This document shows positions 25,667-34,742 of a stretch of DNA of 64,000 nt, piece after piece (the first letter of the stretch is position 1; each line of letters begins with the position of its first letter). The notes under the pieces were generated by a model. It saw only the letters and a program-made list of their open reading frames with translations. It ran no database searches and was not told where the DNA came from. The position numbers were made by a program, and so were the translations under genes. The stretch lies in NCBI GenBank assembly GCA_963850915.1, contig CAWKND010000004.1:682001-746000 (forward strand). Reading direction: 5' to 3'. The stretch comes from CAVTWH01 sp963850915. GTDB lineage: Bacteria; Actinomycetota; Actinomycetes; Mycobacteriales; Micromonosporaceae.

Positions 25667-26260
25667 GGCGGACCCGCCCCACCGCTCTACTGGTCGACTT
25701 CGACGGGGTACTGCGCCGGTGGGACCCGGCCGTACCGGCGCGCGTGGAGGCCGCGTACGGGCTGCCGGCCGGAGTGCTCAGCGCAGCCCTGTTCCAGCCG
25801 GATCGGCTGCGGGCGGCTGTCCTGGGCCGGTTGCCGAACGACGTCTGGATCACCGAGGTGGGCGCTGAGGTGGGTAGCCCCGCAGCGGTCGCCGAGTGGC
25901 AGGCGTACCGGGGCGAGGTGTCCCAGCCGGTGCTGGAGCTGGTACGGCAGGCCCGCGCGGCTGGGGTACCGGTCGCGCTCGCCACCAACGCCACCGACCG
26001 GCTCGACGCGCGACCTGGTGGCTCTCGACCTGGCCGGCGAGTTCGACGCGGTCGCCAACTCGTCGAAGTTGGGCGTCGCCAAGCCTTCGGCCGAGTACTT
26101 CGTCGCCGCGTGCGAGCTGCTCAGGACACCGGTGGAGCGGTGTTTCCTGCTCGACGACTCGGTACGTTTCGTGGCCGGTGCCCGGGCGGCCGGACTCGCC
26201 GCGCACCGGTACGCCGGCCCCGCCGATCTCCGGTACGCCCGCGCCCTACTCGCCCTCTGA
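25663..26260 (+). pseudogene. HAD-IA hydrolase interrupted by a single frameshift
   Basis: Begins with GTG overlapping the smc stop and encodes LLVDFDGVLRRWD (HAD motif I, nucleophile Asp), then VPVALATNATDRLDA (motif II, Thr). At about 26011 the frame breaks; the other frame continues directly with DLVALDLAGEFDAVANSSKLGVAKPSAEYF (motif III Lys, in shorter pieces) and CFLLDDSVRFVAGARAAG (motif IV). Removing one base in GCGCGAC restores a ~198-residue haloacid-dehalogenase-like phosphatase. Either a true mutation or a sequence error; all motifs on both sides are intact, favouring error or a very recent event. Confidence 0.8.
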
Positions 26261-26374
26261 AGCGGTCTTACTGCCGCCAGCGCCGGTTGGCGGGGAGCCT
26301 CGCCTGACTGGTATCTGTATCGGGGCGCGCGCTCTACTCTTGACTGTGGATGTCCCGAGGGAGGAGAAGGACGA

Positions 26375-26947
26375 GTGACGATCACTGTGGTACCCACCTT
26401 GGAACCCATCGGCCAAATCCTCACCCCTGAGGAGTACGACGCGCTGCCCGAGAACAGTCACCGGGAACTCGTCGATGGGGTAATCCACATGATGGCGTCG
26501 CCCACGCTGTGGCATCAGATTGTCAAAGATGCCCTGCGCACATCGTTGCGTGCTGCCAAACCGAGCGAACTTGTCGTGGTCAGCGAGGCTGAGATCCGCC
26601 TCAACGACACGTTGCGCCGAATCCCCGATGTCGTGGTTCTGCACCGATCCGCTTACCGGCGCGACCGCAACCAGTGCTTGCCGGCCGACGTCGTACTGGT
26701 TGCCGAGGTGGTCAGCCCCGGATCGGAATCGACAGACCGAATCCTCAAGCCCATCGAGTACGCCCGGGCCGGCATCGGCCACTACTGGCGGATCGAGATC
26801 GATCCGGTGATCGTGGTCCACACCTATCGACGCGACGACTCGGGCTCATACCAGCGCACGGGCGAGTTCCCGACAGGAGATGTCGTGCGCGCCCCCGGAC
26901 TGAGCTGGGCGCGCGTTGGGGTCGCCGAGTTGGCCGACGAGCAGTAG
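26375..26947 (+). CDS. Uma2-family (DUF820) restriction-endonuclease-fold protein
   Basis: 190 residues, PD-(D/E)XK-fold family common in actinobacteria and cyanobacteria. Visible: LTPEEYDALPENSHRELVDGVI, IPDVVVLH (Asp of the PD element), VLVAEVVSPGSESTD (E-x-V motif) and KPIEYARAGIGHYWRIEIDP. GTG start with GGAGGAG 10 bases upstream. Its base composition looks lower in GC and poorer in GTAC than neighbours, hinting at later arrival. Function of the family is unknown; it converges with the M24 gene after 18 bases. Confidence 0.85.
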   Translation: MTITVVPTLEPIGQILTPEEYDALPENSHRELVDGVIHMMASPTLWHQIVKDALRTSLRAAKPSELVVVSEAEIRLNDTLRRIPDVVVLHRSAYRRDRNQCLPADVVLVAEVVSPGSESTDRILKPIEYARAGIGHYWRIEIDPVIVVHTYRRDDSGSYQRTGEFPTGDVVRAPGLSWARVGVAELADEQ

Positions 26948-26965
26948 GTCGGTTCCGTCGACGGG

Positions 26966-28081
26966 CTAGGCGACGATCTGCATCTCGTGTGGGGTGTTGT
27001 TGAGTCGGCGGCCACCGGCCTCCGTGCAGGTGACGATGTCCTCGATGCGTACCCCGAAGCGGCCGGGCAGGTAGATGCCGGGCTCGATGGAGAAGCACAT
27101 CCCGGGTACCAGCTCCTGCTCCTCGCCCTCGATCATGTACGGCGGCTCGTGGGTGGTCAGCCCGATCCCGTGGCCGGTGCGGTGGATGAACCACTCGCCG
27201 TACCCCGCCTTGGCGATCACCGTCCGCGCCGCCCGATCCACCTCCTGGCAGGCCACGCCGGGCCGGACTGCCTCGAAGCCAGCCTGCTGCGCCTCGCGTA
27301 CCACCTCGAAGACCTGTCGCTCCTCGGCCGTCGGCTCGCCCACGTGCACCGTACGGGTGGTGTCCGACCCGTACCGGGCGAGCAGTCCACCGAAGTCGAG
27401 TACCACCATGTCGCCCTCGCGGATGGTCCGGTCCCCGGCCTCGTGGTGCGGGTTGGCGCCGTTGGGCCCGGAGCCCACCACGGTGAAGTCGACCTGGCTG
27501 TGCCCGTGCTCGCGGAGCAGCCGGGCGAGGTCGGCGGCGACCTGGTTCTCGGTCCGCCCGGCGAAGCTGACCTGGAGGATCTCGCCGAAGGTGGCGTCGG
27601 CGGCGGCGCCCGCGGCGGCCAGCCGGTCGAGTTCGTGGGCGTCTTTTACGGCACGCAGCATCGGCAGTACGTCGGTGGTGGCCGCGTAGCTGGAGTCGGG
27701 CAGGGCCCGCTGCAGGCCGAGCAGGTGCAGTGCCCAGGCGGTGTCGGAGATGGCGTACCGGCCGTCGGCGCGCAGCTGCTCGCCGGCGAGGGCGAACGGG
27801 TCCACCCCGTCCACCCAGTCCACAATGCGCACCGACGGTGCCCCCGTGGCTGCCTCAGCGTCCGGGCGCTCCAGCCGGGGTACCACGATGGTCGGTTCGC
27901 GCCCCTCGGCCAGGATCAGCACGGTCAGCCGCTCGGTGATCGCGGTGGGCCGGTATCCGCACAGGTAGGTCAGGTCGGGGCCGGGCGTGACCAGCAGCCC
28001 GGCCAGTCCCTTCCCGGCCGCCGCCGTGGTGGCGCGGTGCATCCGGTTGCGGTAGTCGTCGACCGTGAACGGAGTGGGCAT
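26966..28081 (-). CDS. M24-family aminopeptidase P / Xaa-Pro dipeptidase-like peptidase
   Basis: 371-residue pita-bread metallopeptidase. An N-terminal creatinase-like domain (GLLVTPGPDLTYLCGYRP) precedes the catalytic domain with all five metal ligands: VVLDFGG (Asp), YGSDTTRTVHVG (Asp), IHRTGHGIGL (His), FSIEPGIYL (Glu) and VRIEDIVTC (Glu). Likely cytosolic, cleaving X-Pro bonds. ATG at 28081 agrees with a leaderless promoter 7 bases upstream. Divergent from the aldo/keto reductase. Confidence 0.9.
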   Translation of the reverse strand: MPTPFTVDDYRNRMHRATTAAAGKGLAGLLVTPGPDLTYLCGYRPTAITERLTVLILAEGREPTIVVPRLERPDAEAATGAPSVRIVDWVDGVDPFALAGEQLRADGRYAISDTAWALHLLGLQRALPDSSYAATTDVLPMLRAVKDAHELDRLAAAGAAADATFGEILQVSFAGRTENQVAADLARLLREHGHSQVDFTVVGSGPNGANPHHEAGDRTIREGDMVVLDFGGLLARYGSDTTRTVHVGEPTAEERQVFEVVREAQQAGFEAVRPGVACQEVDRAARTVIAKAGYGEWFIHRTGHGIGLTTHEPPYMIEGEEQELVPGMCFSIEPGIYLPGRFGVRIEDIVTCTEAGGRRLNNTPHEMQIVA

Positions 28082-28088
28082 ACCCCTG

Positions 28089-28094
28089 ACGCTA
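28089..28094 (-). promoter_or_regulatory. Leaderless-type -10 hexamer for the M24 peptidase
   Basis: On the minus strand TAGCGT ends 7 bases before the ATG at 28081, with no ribosome binding site. Confidence 0.55.
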
Positions 28095-28246
28095 GCCATC
28101 CCTCTGCACATCTGGGGAGGCATCCGGGGAAGAACCGCCGTTCCCGCGCCGTCGGCCGCCTGGCGGAGCGGTCGGCACGGCCGTTGTGCCGGAGCGGAGG
28201 TCCGACACCCGCCGGCCGAGCCGGCCGGTCGCCGAAAACAGGTGGC

Positions 28247-28252
28247 TAGGGT
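28247..28252 (+). promoter_or_regulatory. Leaderless-type -10 hexamer for the aldo/keto reductase
   Basis: TAGGGT ends 7 bases before the ATG at 28260; this also decides the start over the long upstream open frame. Confidence 0.55.
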
Positions 28253-28259
28253 GGAAGGC

Positions 28260-29255
28260 ATGCAGACTCGGCAACTCGGTCGTACCGGCCCCATCGTCTC
28301 CGCGCTCGGCCTCGGCTGCATGGGCATGTCCGGCATGTACGGGCCGGCCGACCGCGCGGAGAGCATCGCCACCATCCACGCCGCCCGGGACGCCGGCATC
28401 ACGCTGCTGGACACCGGCGACTTCTACGGCATGGGCCACAACGAGATGCTGATCGGCGAGGCGCTGCGCACGGTACCGCGCGACGAGGTACAGCTCAGCG
28501 TGAAGTTCGGGGGCATGCGCGATCCGGGCAACGGTTGGGGCGGGTACGACGCCCGGCCGGCCGCGGTCCGCAACTTCCTCGCGTACACGCTGACCCGGCT
28601 GGGTGTTGACCACATCGACGTGTACCGGCCGGCCCGGCTGGACCCGGCGGTACCGATCGAGGAGACGGTCGGGGCGATCGCGGAGTGCGTACAGGCCGGC
28701 TGGGTACGCCACATCGGCCTGTCCGAAGTGGGCGTGGAGACGCTCCGCCGGGCCGCGGCCGTACACCCGATCGTCGACCTGCAGATCGAGTACTCGCTGA
28801 TCTCCCGGGGCGTGGAGGCGCAGATCCTGCCGGCCTGCCGGGAGCTGGGCATCGCGGTCACCGCGTACGGCGTGCTGTCCCGGGGGCTGATCTCCGGCCA
28901 CTGGAGCGCCGACCGGCAGTCGCCGGCGAGTGACTTCCGGGCGCACTCGCCCCGGTTCCAGGGCGACAACCTGGCACACAACCTGACCCTGGTGGACGCG
29001 CTGGCCGAGGTGGCCGGCGAGCTGGGGATCAGCGTGGCGCAGCTGGCTATCGCCTGGGTACTCGGCCGGGGCGAGGACATCGTGCCGCTGATCGGCGCGC
29101 GTACCCGGGAGCGGCTGGCCGAGGCGTTGGGCGCGCTGGACACGCCGCTGCCGGCCGACGCGCTGGCCACAATCGAGGCGGCGGTACCCCCGGACGCGGC
29201 CGCTGGCAGCCGGTACGCCACGGCACAGATGGCGATGCTCGACTCGGAGCGCTGA
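28260..29255 (+). CDS. Aldo/keto reductase
   Basis: 331-residue TIM-barrel NADPH oxidoreductase. TRQLGRTGPIVSALGLGCMGMS, LLDTGDFYG (catalytic Asp and Tyr) and LSVKFGG (catalytic Lys) are present, and GLSEVGVETLRRA and the C-terminal IGARTRERLAEAL match the cofactor site. The fourth tetrad residue is changed: where many members have His after the strand (LYxxHR), this protein reads VYRPARLDP, with Ala. That variant is common in one AKR subgroup, so it need not mean loss of activity. Its stop lies in a hairpin shared with the convergent gene. Confidence 0.88.
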   Translation: MQTRQLGRTGPIVSALGLGCMGMSGMYGPADRAESIATIHAARDAGITLLDTGDFYGMGHNEMLIGEALRTVPRDEVQLSVKFGGMRDPGNGWGGYDARPAAVRNFLAYTLTRLGVDHIDVYRPARLDPAVPIEETVGAIAECVQAGWVRHIGLSEVGVETLRRAAAVHPIVDLQIEYSLISRGVEAQILPACRELGIAVTAYGVLSRGLISGHWSADRQSPASDFRAHSPRFQGDNLAHNLTLVDALAEVAGELGISVAQLAIAWVLGRGEDIVPLIGARTRERLAEALGALDTPLPADALATIEAAVPPDAAAGSRYATAQMAMLDSER

Positions 29256-29281
29256 GCTGCCCCCAGTGGGGGAGAGCTCAG
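29252..29281. terminator. Bidirectional hairpin spanning both convergent stop codons
   Basis: CTGAGCT and AGCTCAG pair as the outer stem with CCCC/GGGG inside and a short loop. The outer stem contains the stop of the reductase (29253-29255) and that of the PhoD-like gene (29278-29280). Confidence 0.7.
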
Positions 29282-30897
29282 GCCAGGTCGGCCTCCGCGA
29301 CGGTGGTCAGGGTGCCGTCCGGGCGGGTGCCCTCGATGCGCGCGTGTGCGCCATGCCCGTGCAGTAGCAGGGTGGCGATGGCGTTGCCGAAGTAGACCGG
29401 CGACTCGCGCCGCCAGCGGATCGGGGCGCGCCGGACGCCGACCAGTCGGGCCACCAACCGGGCAGCCAGCCCACCGGGCGGGAACCACGCTGCCCGGAAC
29501 AAGGGCCGCTGGTACCGGGGCGCCTGGTTGTACACCGGCGAGCAGGTCAACTGCCAGATCGGGGCGGCCTGGCCGGCGCCGCCCGGCAGAACATGGGCCA
29601 GGTACGAGTGGTGTACGTCCCCGGAGAGCACGCTGACGCTGGCGACACCGGGACGGCTGGCAATTCGCGCCGTCAGCGTCGCCAGCTCGGCGAAGGAGCG
29701 CCCGAAGGCCGGCCAGTGCTCCAGGTCGAAGCGGCGGCGCAGGCGCTCGGCCAGCCGCCCGAGCCGGGTGTCCGGGCGATCCGCGAGCCGCTCGACGGTC
29801 GCCTCCCCGTAGTGCACGGCGGGGCCGAGCAGCCAGGGCACCGAGAGGCCGAGTACCAGATGGTCGAAGTCGCCGGCCGGCCCGGACGCGCTGGTCGCCG
29901 CGTCCAGCCAGGCCCATTCGGCTGGCGGCAGCATCGCCCGCGCGCCCGGCGTGAGTACCCGCGCCGCCCGGTTGTCCACCAGCACGATCCGGGTACGCCC
30001 GACGTCGCGCGCGTGGCTCCACCGGTACCCGTGCCGGTCGGTGTCGGCCCGCCAACCGAAGTCGCGCAACACTTCCGTGCCGGTCGCCGGGTCGGCGGCG
30101 CGCAGCGCGGCGTACACCGGGTCGGCGTCCGGGTGCTTGGTGTCCAACTGATCGGGGTGCAGGTTGCCGAGGTGCTGGTAGACCCAGTACGAGGCCATCG
30201 CGGCGGTGATCCGGTCCCGCCAGTCCGGCGTCGCCAGCGCGTCCACGCGCCACTGCGCCGAGGTGTTCCAGTCGTCGATCACCTCGTGGTCATCGAAGAT
30301 CATCGCGGTCGGTACGCAGGAGAGCAGCCAGCGCACCGCCGGATCGCTCCACGACTCGTGGTAGAGCCGGGCGAACCCGGCATAGTCGCCGGCTGGTACG
30401 CCGTCCGCGTACACCTGGTCGCCGAGTAGCAGCAGCGCGTCCGGCCACTCGGCGGGCAACTCGTGCAGCCTGCGGGCGTAGGCGGCCAGCGCATCCGGTG
30501 GGAGATGGCGGTTGTCGGCGGTGGAGCGCTGGCGGCACGAGCCGAAGACCACCCGTACCGGCGCGTCGCCCGGGTGGCCGTGAGCCGGGCGGGTACGCAG
30601 CACCGGAGCCGGGTACCGGTACCCGGCTGGCGGCCACACCGGTGCCCCGTCGAGGAGTACCTGGTAGGGCGTCACGGTGTCGGCGGGCAGCCCGGCGACT
30701 ACGACAAGCGCGTAGTGCCGGTCGAAGACGGTGAAGGTACCCGACTTGCCGCCACCCGTGCCGGCTCGTACCTCGACCACGCCCGGCTGTCCGGTCTGTA
30801 CCCACACGGTCGCGGTGTCCCCGTCCAGCCGGCGCAGCACCGGGCCGAGGACGAGCGCGGGCGATTCGGTGTTGGCCAACGGGCGTACCTCCGGCAC
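29278..30897 (-). CDS. PhoD-like alkaline phosphatase/phosphodiesterase family protein
   Basis: 539-residue metallophosphoesterase-fold protein. An N-terminal fibronectin-like beta domain (LVLGPVLRRLDGDTATVWVQT) is followed by the catalytic domain: VRVVFGSCRQ, LLLGDQVYADG, MIFDDHEVIDDWN and VSVLSGDVHHSYLA, the metal-binding pattern of PhoD-related proteins. No signal peptide is seen, unlike secreted Tat-exported PhoD, so it is probably cytosolic. GTG start without a clear ribosome site. Substrate unknown. Confidence 0.85.
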   Translation of the reverse strand: MPEVRPLANTESPALVLGPVLRRLDGDTATVWVQTGQPGVVEVRAGTGGGKSGTFTVFDRHYALVVVAGLPADTVTPYQVLLDGAPVWPPAGYRYPAPVLRTRPAHGHPGDAPVRVVFGSCRQRSTADNRHLPPDALAAYARRLHELPAEWPDALLLLGDQVYADGVPAGDYAGFARLYHESWSDPAVRWLLSCVPTAMIFDDHEVIDDWNTSAQWRVDALATPDWRDRITAAMASYWVYQHLGNLHPDQLDTKHPDADPVYAALRAADPATGTEVLRDFGWRADTDRHGYRWSHARDVGRTRIVLVDNRAARVLTPGARAMLPPAEWAWLDAATSASGPAGDFDHLVLGLSVPWLLGPAVHYGEATVERLADRPDTRLGRLAERLRRRFDLEHWPAFGRSFAELATLTARIASRPGVASVSVLSGDVHHSYLAHVLPGGAGQAAPIWQLTCSPVYNQAPRYQRPLFRAAWFPPGGLAARLVARLVGVRRAPIRWRRESPVYFGNAIATLLLHGHGAHARIEGTRPDGTLTTVAEADLA

Positions 30898-30968
30898 AGA
30901 TCATCGCGTGCGTACCGGTGCGGGGCCACCCGGGGGCGGCGGCCGGTCGGGTCTGGAAGGATTCGGGC

Positions 30969-32186
30969 ATGCAGTGGTACTGGTACCTGTTGATCATCCT
31001 GTTCCTGGTCGTGGCCGGCGTGGCCCTGGTCGTCCCGCGTACCCTGCGCCGCCGCGCCGGTGCACCGCCCCAGCCGCCGGTCGCGCCGCCGGCGAAACCC
31101 GGCACGCCCCAGGCGCCGACCACTGCGCCGAAACCCACCGGTACCCCCGCTGGGCAGCAGCCGCCCGCCGCGACCGCGCCTCCGGCGGTGCCCACTCCCG
31201 TTTCCGCGCCGCCGGTCTCGGCCCCCCCAGTTTCGGCGCCGCCGGTTGTCGAGACGCCCGAGCCCACCGCCGGGCGGCTGGTCCGGCTGCGCGCCCGGCT
31301 GTCCCGATCGCAGAGCGTGCTCGGTCGCGGGCTGCTCGCGGTGCTCGCCCGGGACCGGCTGGACGACGACGCCTGGGAGGAGATCGAGGACAGCCTGATC
31401 TCCGCCGACGTGGGCGTGGACGCCACCCGGGAGCTGGTCGACCGGCTGCGCGAACGGACCCGGGTGCTGGGTACCCGCAGCGCCGCCGAACTGCGCGGCC
31501 TGCTCACCGAGGAGCTGCTGGCTGCGCTCGACCCGGCGATGGACCGCTCACTGCACGCCACCCCGCACGACGGGTACCCGGCGGTGGTCCTGGTGGTCGG
31601 GGTGAACGGCGCCGGCAAGACCACCACCTGCGGAAAGATCGCCCGGGTACTCGTCGCCGACGGACACTCGGTCGTCCTCGGCGCCGCCGACACTTTCCGC
31701 GCCGCCGCCGCCGACCAGCTCGCCACCTGGGCCAGCCGGGTCGGGGCCGAGGTGGTCCGCGGCCGCGAGGGCGGCGACCCGGCGGCGGTCGCGTTCGACG
31801 CGGTCAAGCGCGGCCGGGAGACCGGGGTGGACTCGGTACTCATCGACACCGCCGGCCGGCTGCAGAACAAGATCGGCCTGATGGACGAGCTGGGCAAGGT
31901 CAAGCGGGTGGTGGAGAAGCACGGCCCGGTCGACGAGACGCTGCTGATCCTCGACGCCACCACCGGCCAGAACGGGCTGGAGCAGGCCCGGGTCTTCACC
32001 GAGGTGGTCGACGTGACGGGCGTGGTGCTGACCAAGCTCGACGGTACGGCCAAGGGCGGCATCGTCATCGCGGTGCAGCGCAAGCTGGGTATCCCGGTGA
32101 AGCTGATCGGCCTCGGCGAGGGCCCCGACGACCTGGCCCCGTTCGAGCCGAAGGCCTTCGTCGACGCGCTGCTGGGCGACGCCTGA
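30969..32186 (+). CDS. ftsY: Signal recognition particle receptor FtsY
   Basis: GTPase that docks SRP-ribosome complexes at the membrane. 405 residues: an N-terminal hydrophobic segment (WYWYLLIILFLVVAGVALVV), a Pro/Ala linker with three in-frame PVSAP repeats, then the NG domain with GVNGAGKTTT, DTFRAAAADQL, DTAGRLQNK, TKLDGTAKGG and GLGEGPDDLAPF. Actinobacterial FtsY typically has a real membrane anchor as here, in contrast to the acidic A domain of E. coli. ATG with GGAAGGA upstream. Its partner ffh is 5 kb downstream. Confidence 0.96.
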   Translation: MQWYWYLLIILFLVVAGVALVVPRTLRRRAGAPPQPPVAPPAKPGTPQAPTTAPKPTGTPAGQQPPAATAPPAVPTPVSAPPVSAPPVSAPPVVETPEPTAGRLVRLRARLSRSQSVLGRGLLAVLARDRLDDDAWEEIEDSLISADVGVDATRELVDRLRERTRVLGTRSAAELRGLLTEELLAALDPAMDRSLHATPHDGYPAVVLVVGVNGAGKTTTCGKIARVLVADGHSVVLGAADTFRAAAADQLATWASRVGAEVVRGREGGDPAAVAFDAVKRGRETGVDSVLIDTAGRLQNKIGLMDELGKVKRVVEKHGPVDETLLILDATTGQNGLEQARVFTEVVDVTGVVLTKLDGTAKGGIVIAVQRKLGIPVKLIGLGEGPDDLAPFEPKAFVDALLGDA

Positions 32187-32229
32187 CAGATCGTGTGGAC
32201 ACCGCTGTGCCGAGTTCGCCGTCGGCGTC

Positions 32230-32235
32230 TAGCCT
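32230..32235 (+). promoter_or_regulatory. Leaderless-type -10 hexamer for the second APH-type gene
   Basis: TAGCCT ends 7 bases before the GTG at 32243. Confidence 0.55.
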
Positions 32236-32242
32236 TGCGGCT

Positions 32243-33031
32243 GTGACGCAACAGGAGATCCCGCTGCTCGGCGGGAACACGAGCACGGTGGTCAAGGTCG
32301 GTGCCACCGTCCGGCGCAACGCCGGCCCGTGGACCCCGTCGGTCCACGCTCTCCTGCGTCACCTGGAGTACGTCGGGTTCACCGGCGCGCCCCGGGCGCT
32401 GGGCATGGACGACAAGGGCCGCGAGGTCCTCTCGTACATGGAGGGCGAGTGCGGGGCGTACCCGCTCGGCCCGGACTGGGTCACCGACGAGGCACTGGTC
32501 ACCGTGGCCACCATGCTGCGCCTGTTCCACGACGCGCAGTACGGCTTCCGGCCGCCGCCCAATGCCGTGTGGCGCTCGTTCGGGCCGCCGCCGCCGGACA
32601 CCGAGGTGATCTGCCACCACGACGCCGCCCCGCACAACGTGATCTGGCGGCCGGACGGCACCCTGGCCCTCATCGACTTCGACCTGGCCTCGCCCGGCGC
32701 CCGGATCTACGACGTGGCGTACGCGGCGTGGACGTGGGTACCGCTCTTCTCCGACCGGGACTCCCTCACGCTCGGCTGGAAGCGCCCCAACCGGCCGCGC
32801 CGGCTGCGCATGTTCGCCGACGCGTACGGGCTGGTACCCCGGGACCGGCGCCGCCTCGTCGGTACCATCCGCAAGCGCATCGCCGACCACATCGAGGGGA
32901 TCCGGCGGATGGCCGAGGCGGGTGACCCGGCGTTCGTACGCATCATGCACAAGGGCCACCTGCGCCGTCCCGTACGTGACCTGCGCCTGCTCGACCACGA
33001 GCGTTACCAGCTCGAGTACGCCCTGCGCTAG
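32243..33031 (+). CDS. APH-family phosphotransferase
   Basis: 262-residue kinase-fold protein with the catalytic loop ICHHDAAPHNVIW and metal-binding LIDFDLASPG. N-lobe segments are short (TSTVVKVGATVRR). A C-terminal helical, basic region (RRRLVGTIRKRIADHIEGIRR) follows. The GTG start is fixed by the leaderless promoter. It lies between ftsY and the amt operon but has its own promoter, so no pathway is implied. Substrate unknown. Confidence 0.78.
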   Translation: MTQQEIPLLGGNTSTVVKVGATVRRNAGPWTPSVHALLRHLEYVGFTGAPRALGMDDKGREVLSYMEGECGAYPLGPDWVTDEALVTVATMLRLFHDAQYGFRPPPNAVWRSFGPPPPDTEVICHHDAAPHNVIWRPDGTLALIDFDLASPGARIYDVAYAAWTWVPLFSDRDSLTLGWKRPNRPRRLRMFADAYGLVPRDRRRLVGTIRKRIADHIEGIRRMAEAGDPAFVRIMHKGHLRRPVRDLRLLDHERYQLEYALR

Positions 33032-33162
33032 TCGCCGCGACGTCTTCCGGCCGGCGGGTGAACCCGTCGTAGCTGAGCGTGATGATCACGACGCCCGAAC
33101 GGGTACACCCTGCCGACCGTTCGGCGGAGGGCAGTTCCCTCACCTGGGCGCGTGAGAGTTTC

Positions 33163-33199
33163 TTCACACGTAAGAAACATCAAGTCACATGAACGAAAC
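33163..33199 (+). promoter_or_regulatory. GlnR-type operator upstream of amt
   Basis: Reads TTCAC-N6-GAAAC-N5-GTCAC-N6-GAAAC. Actinobacterial GlnR sites are two half-sites of gTnAC-N6-GAAAC; the second half here is exact and the first has one deviation. It lies 108 bases before the amt GTG, where GlnR activates amtB in related bacteria. Confidence 0.75.
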
Positions 33200-33306
33200 C
33201 GCGCAATGTCCCTGCGCGAAACAGCCGGGCACCAAAGTTCCGCGCAACCGGCGCTGGGGCGACGCTGCCGCCGCCGGAACAAGGTACTCACACAAGGAGG
33301 GGCAGC

Positions 33307-34689
33307 GTGCTTGTGCTCGCTGACGGACCCACGATCGACACTGGCAACACCGCTTGGTTGCTGTGCTCGACCGCTCTGGTCCTGCTCATGACCCCGGGCC
33401 TGGCCCTCTTCTACGGCGGCCTGAACCGGTCAAAGAGCGTTCTGAACATGATGATGATGAGCTTCTCCTGTATCGGGCTCATCTCGGTCCTCTGGATCGT
33501 CTACGGCTTCAGCTTCGCCTTCGGTACCAACGACAGCACCTCGGTCAACCGGTTCTTCGGCAGCTTCACCCAGTACCTGGGTACGAAGAACTTCGTCACC
33601 GAACTGTGGGGGGCGACCTCCGACAATGTCAGCGGTATCGGCATCCCCACCTATGTGGTGCTGGCCTTCCAGATGATGTTCGCGATCATCACGGTGGCGC
33701 TGATCAGCGGTTCGATCTCCGACCGGACAAAGTTCCTCGGCTGGCTGGTGTTCGCGTTCGGCTGGTTCACCATCGTGTACGTGCCGGTCGCGCACTGGAT
33801 CTGGGGCGGCGGCTTCATCGGCCACAACATCGGCGCGCTGGACTTCGCCGGTGGTACCGCCGTGCACATCAACGCGGGCTCCGCGGCGTTGGCGTTGGCA
33901 CTGGTACTCGGCCGGCGTGTCGGCTGGCCGAAGGAGAGCTTCAAGCCGCACAACGTTCCGATGGTGGCGCTCGGCGCCGGTCTGCTGTGGTTCGGCTGGT
34001 TCGGCTTCAACGCCGGTTCTGAGCTGACCGCTGACGGCACCACGGCGATCGCCTTCGTCAACACCCAGGACGCCACGGCCGCCGCGCTGCTCGGCTGGAT
34101 CATCATCGAGTGGATCCGCGACGGCAAGCCGACCATGGTCGGTGCCTCGTCCGGTGCGGTTGCCGGCCTGGTCGCCATCACCCCGTCCTGTGCCTACATC
34201 TCGCCGCTCGGCGCGGTGGGCCTGGGCCTGGTGGCTGGCGCGGTGTGTGCCCTGGCAGTGGGCCTGAAGTACAAGCTCGGCTTCGACGACTCGCTCGACG
34301 TGGTCGGTGTGCACTTCGTCGGCGGATGGATCGGGTCGCTCTCGATCGGCCTGATCGGTACCACCGCCTTCAACCCGCTCAGCAAGGACGGCCTGTTCTA
34401 CGGCGGCGGCCTCGGCCAGCTGTTGAAGCAGTTCGAGTGCAGCGGCATCGTCACCGTCTGGTCGTTCACCATCGCCTTCATCCTCGGCTGGCTCATCGAG
34501 AAGACGATCGGCTTCCGTGCCTCGCAGGAGGCCGAGGTCGAGGGCATCGACGTGGCGGAGCACGCGGAGAGTGCGTACGACTTCTCGCCCACCACCGGCG
34601 GTGGAAGCGCGTTCGCGCTGGCTGGGTTGGGTACACCGAGTGGGGCAGCGCCAGCGCCGGCGCCTGATCCAGAACGGGTTGCCGGTTAG
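33307..34689 (+). CDS. amt: Ammonium transporter (Amt family)
   Basis: 460-residue integral membrane channel for ammonium with about eleven transmembrane helices. The twin histidines of the pore are visible in AVHINAGSAAL and GVHFVGGWIGS; FYGGLNRSKSVLNM and WIWGGGFI are family landmarks. The cytosolic C-terminus, where PII docks, ends in a Gly/Ala/Pro tail. GTG start with AAGGAGG. First gene of the amt-glnK-glnD cluster, behind a GlnR box, so induced when nitrogen is scarce (inference). Confidence 0.95.
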   Translation: MLVLADGPTIDTGNTAWLLCSTALVLLMTPGLALFYGGLNRSKSVLNMMMMSFSCIGLISVLWIVYGFSFAFGTNDSTSVNRFFGSFTQYLGTKNFVTELWGATSDNVSGIGIPTYVVLAFQMMFAIITVALISGSISDRTKFLGWLVFAFGWFTIVYVPVAHWIWGGGFIGHNIGALDFAGGTAVHINAGSAALALALVLGRRVGWPKESFKPHNVPMVALGAGLLWFGWFGFNAGSELTADGTTAIAFVNTQDATAAALLGWIIIEWIRDGKPTMVGASSGAVAGLVAITPSCAYISPLGAVGLGLVAGAVCALAVGLKYKLGFDDSLDVVGVHFVGGWIGSLSIGLIGTTAFNPLSKDGLFYGGGLGQLLKQFECSGIVTVWSFTIAFILGWLIEKTIGFRASQEAEVEGIDVAEHAESAYDFSPTTGGGSAFALAGLGTPSGAAPAPAPDPERVAG

Positions 34690-34742
34690 CTCCGGTAGCC
34701 TCAGGTCGAGCCAGAAATCGTCCTATGGAAGAGGGACTGAGC

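Noticed and set aside
30290..32998. A 2.7-kb minus-strand open frame opposite ftsY and the APH-type gene
   Set aside because: Opposes two well-supported genes; its translation is low complexity (Ser/Thr/Arg/Pro).
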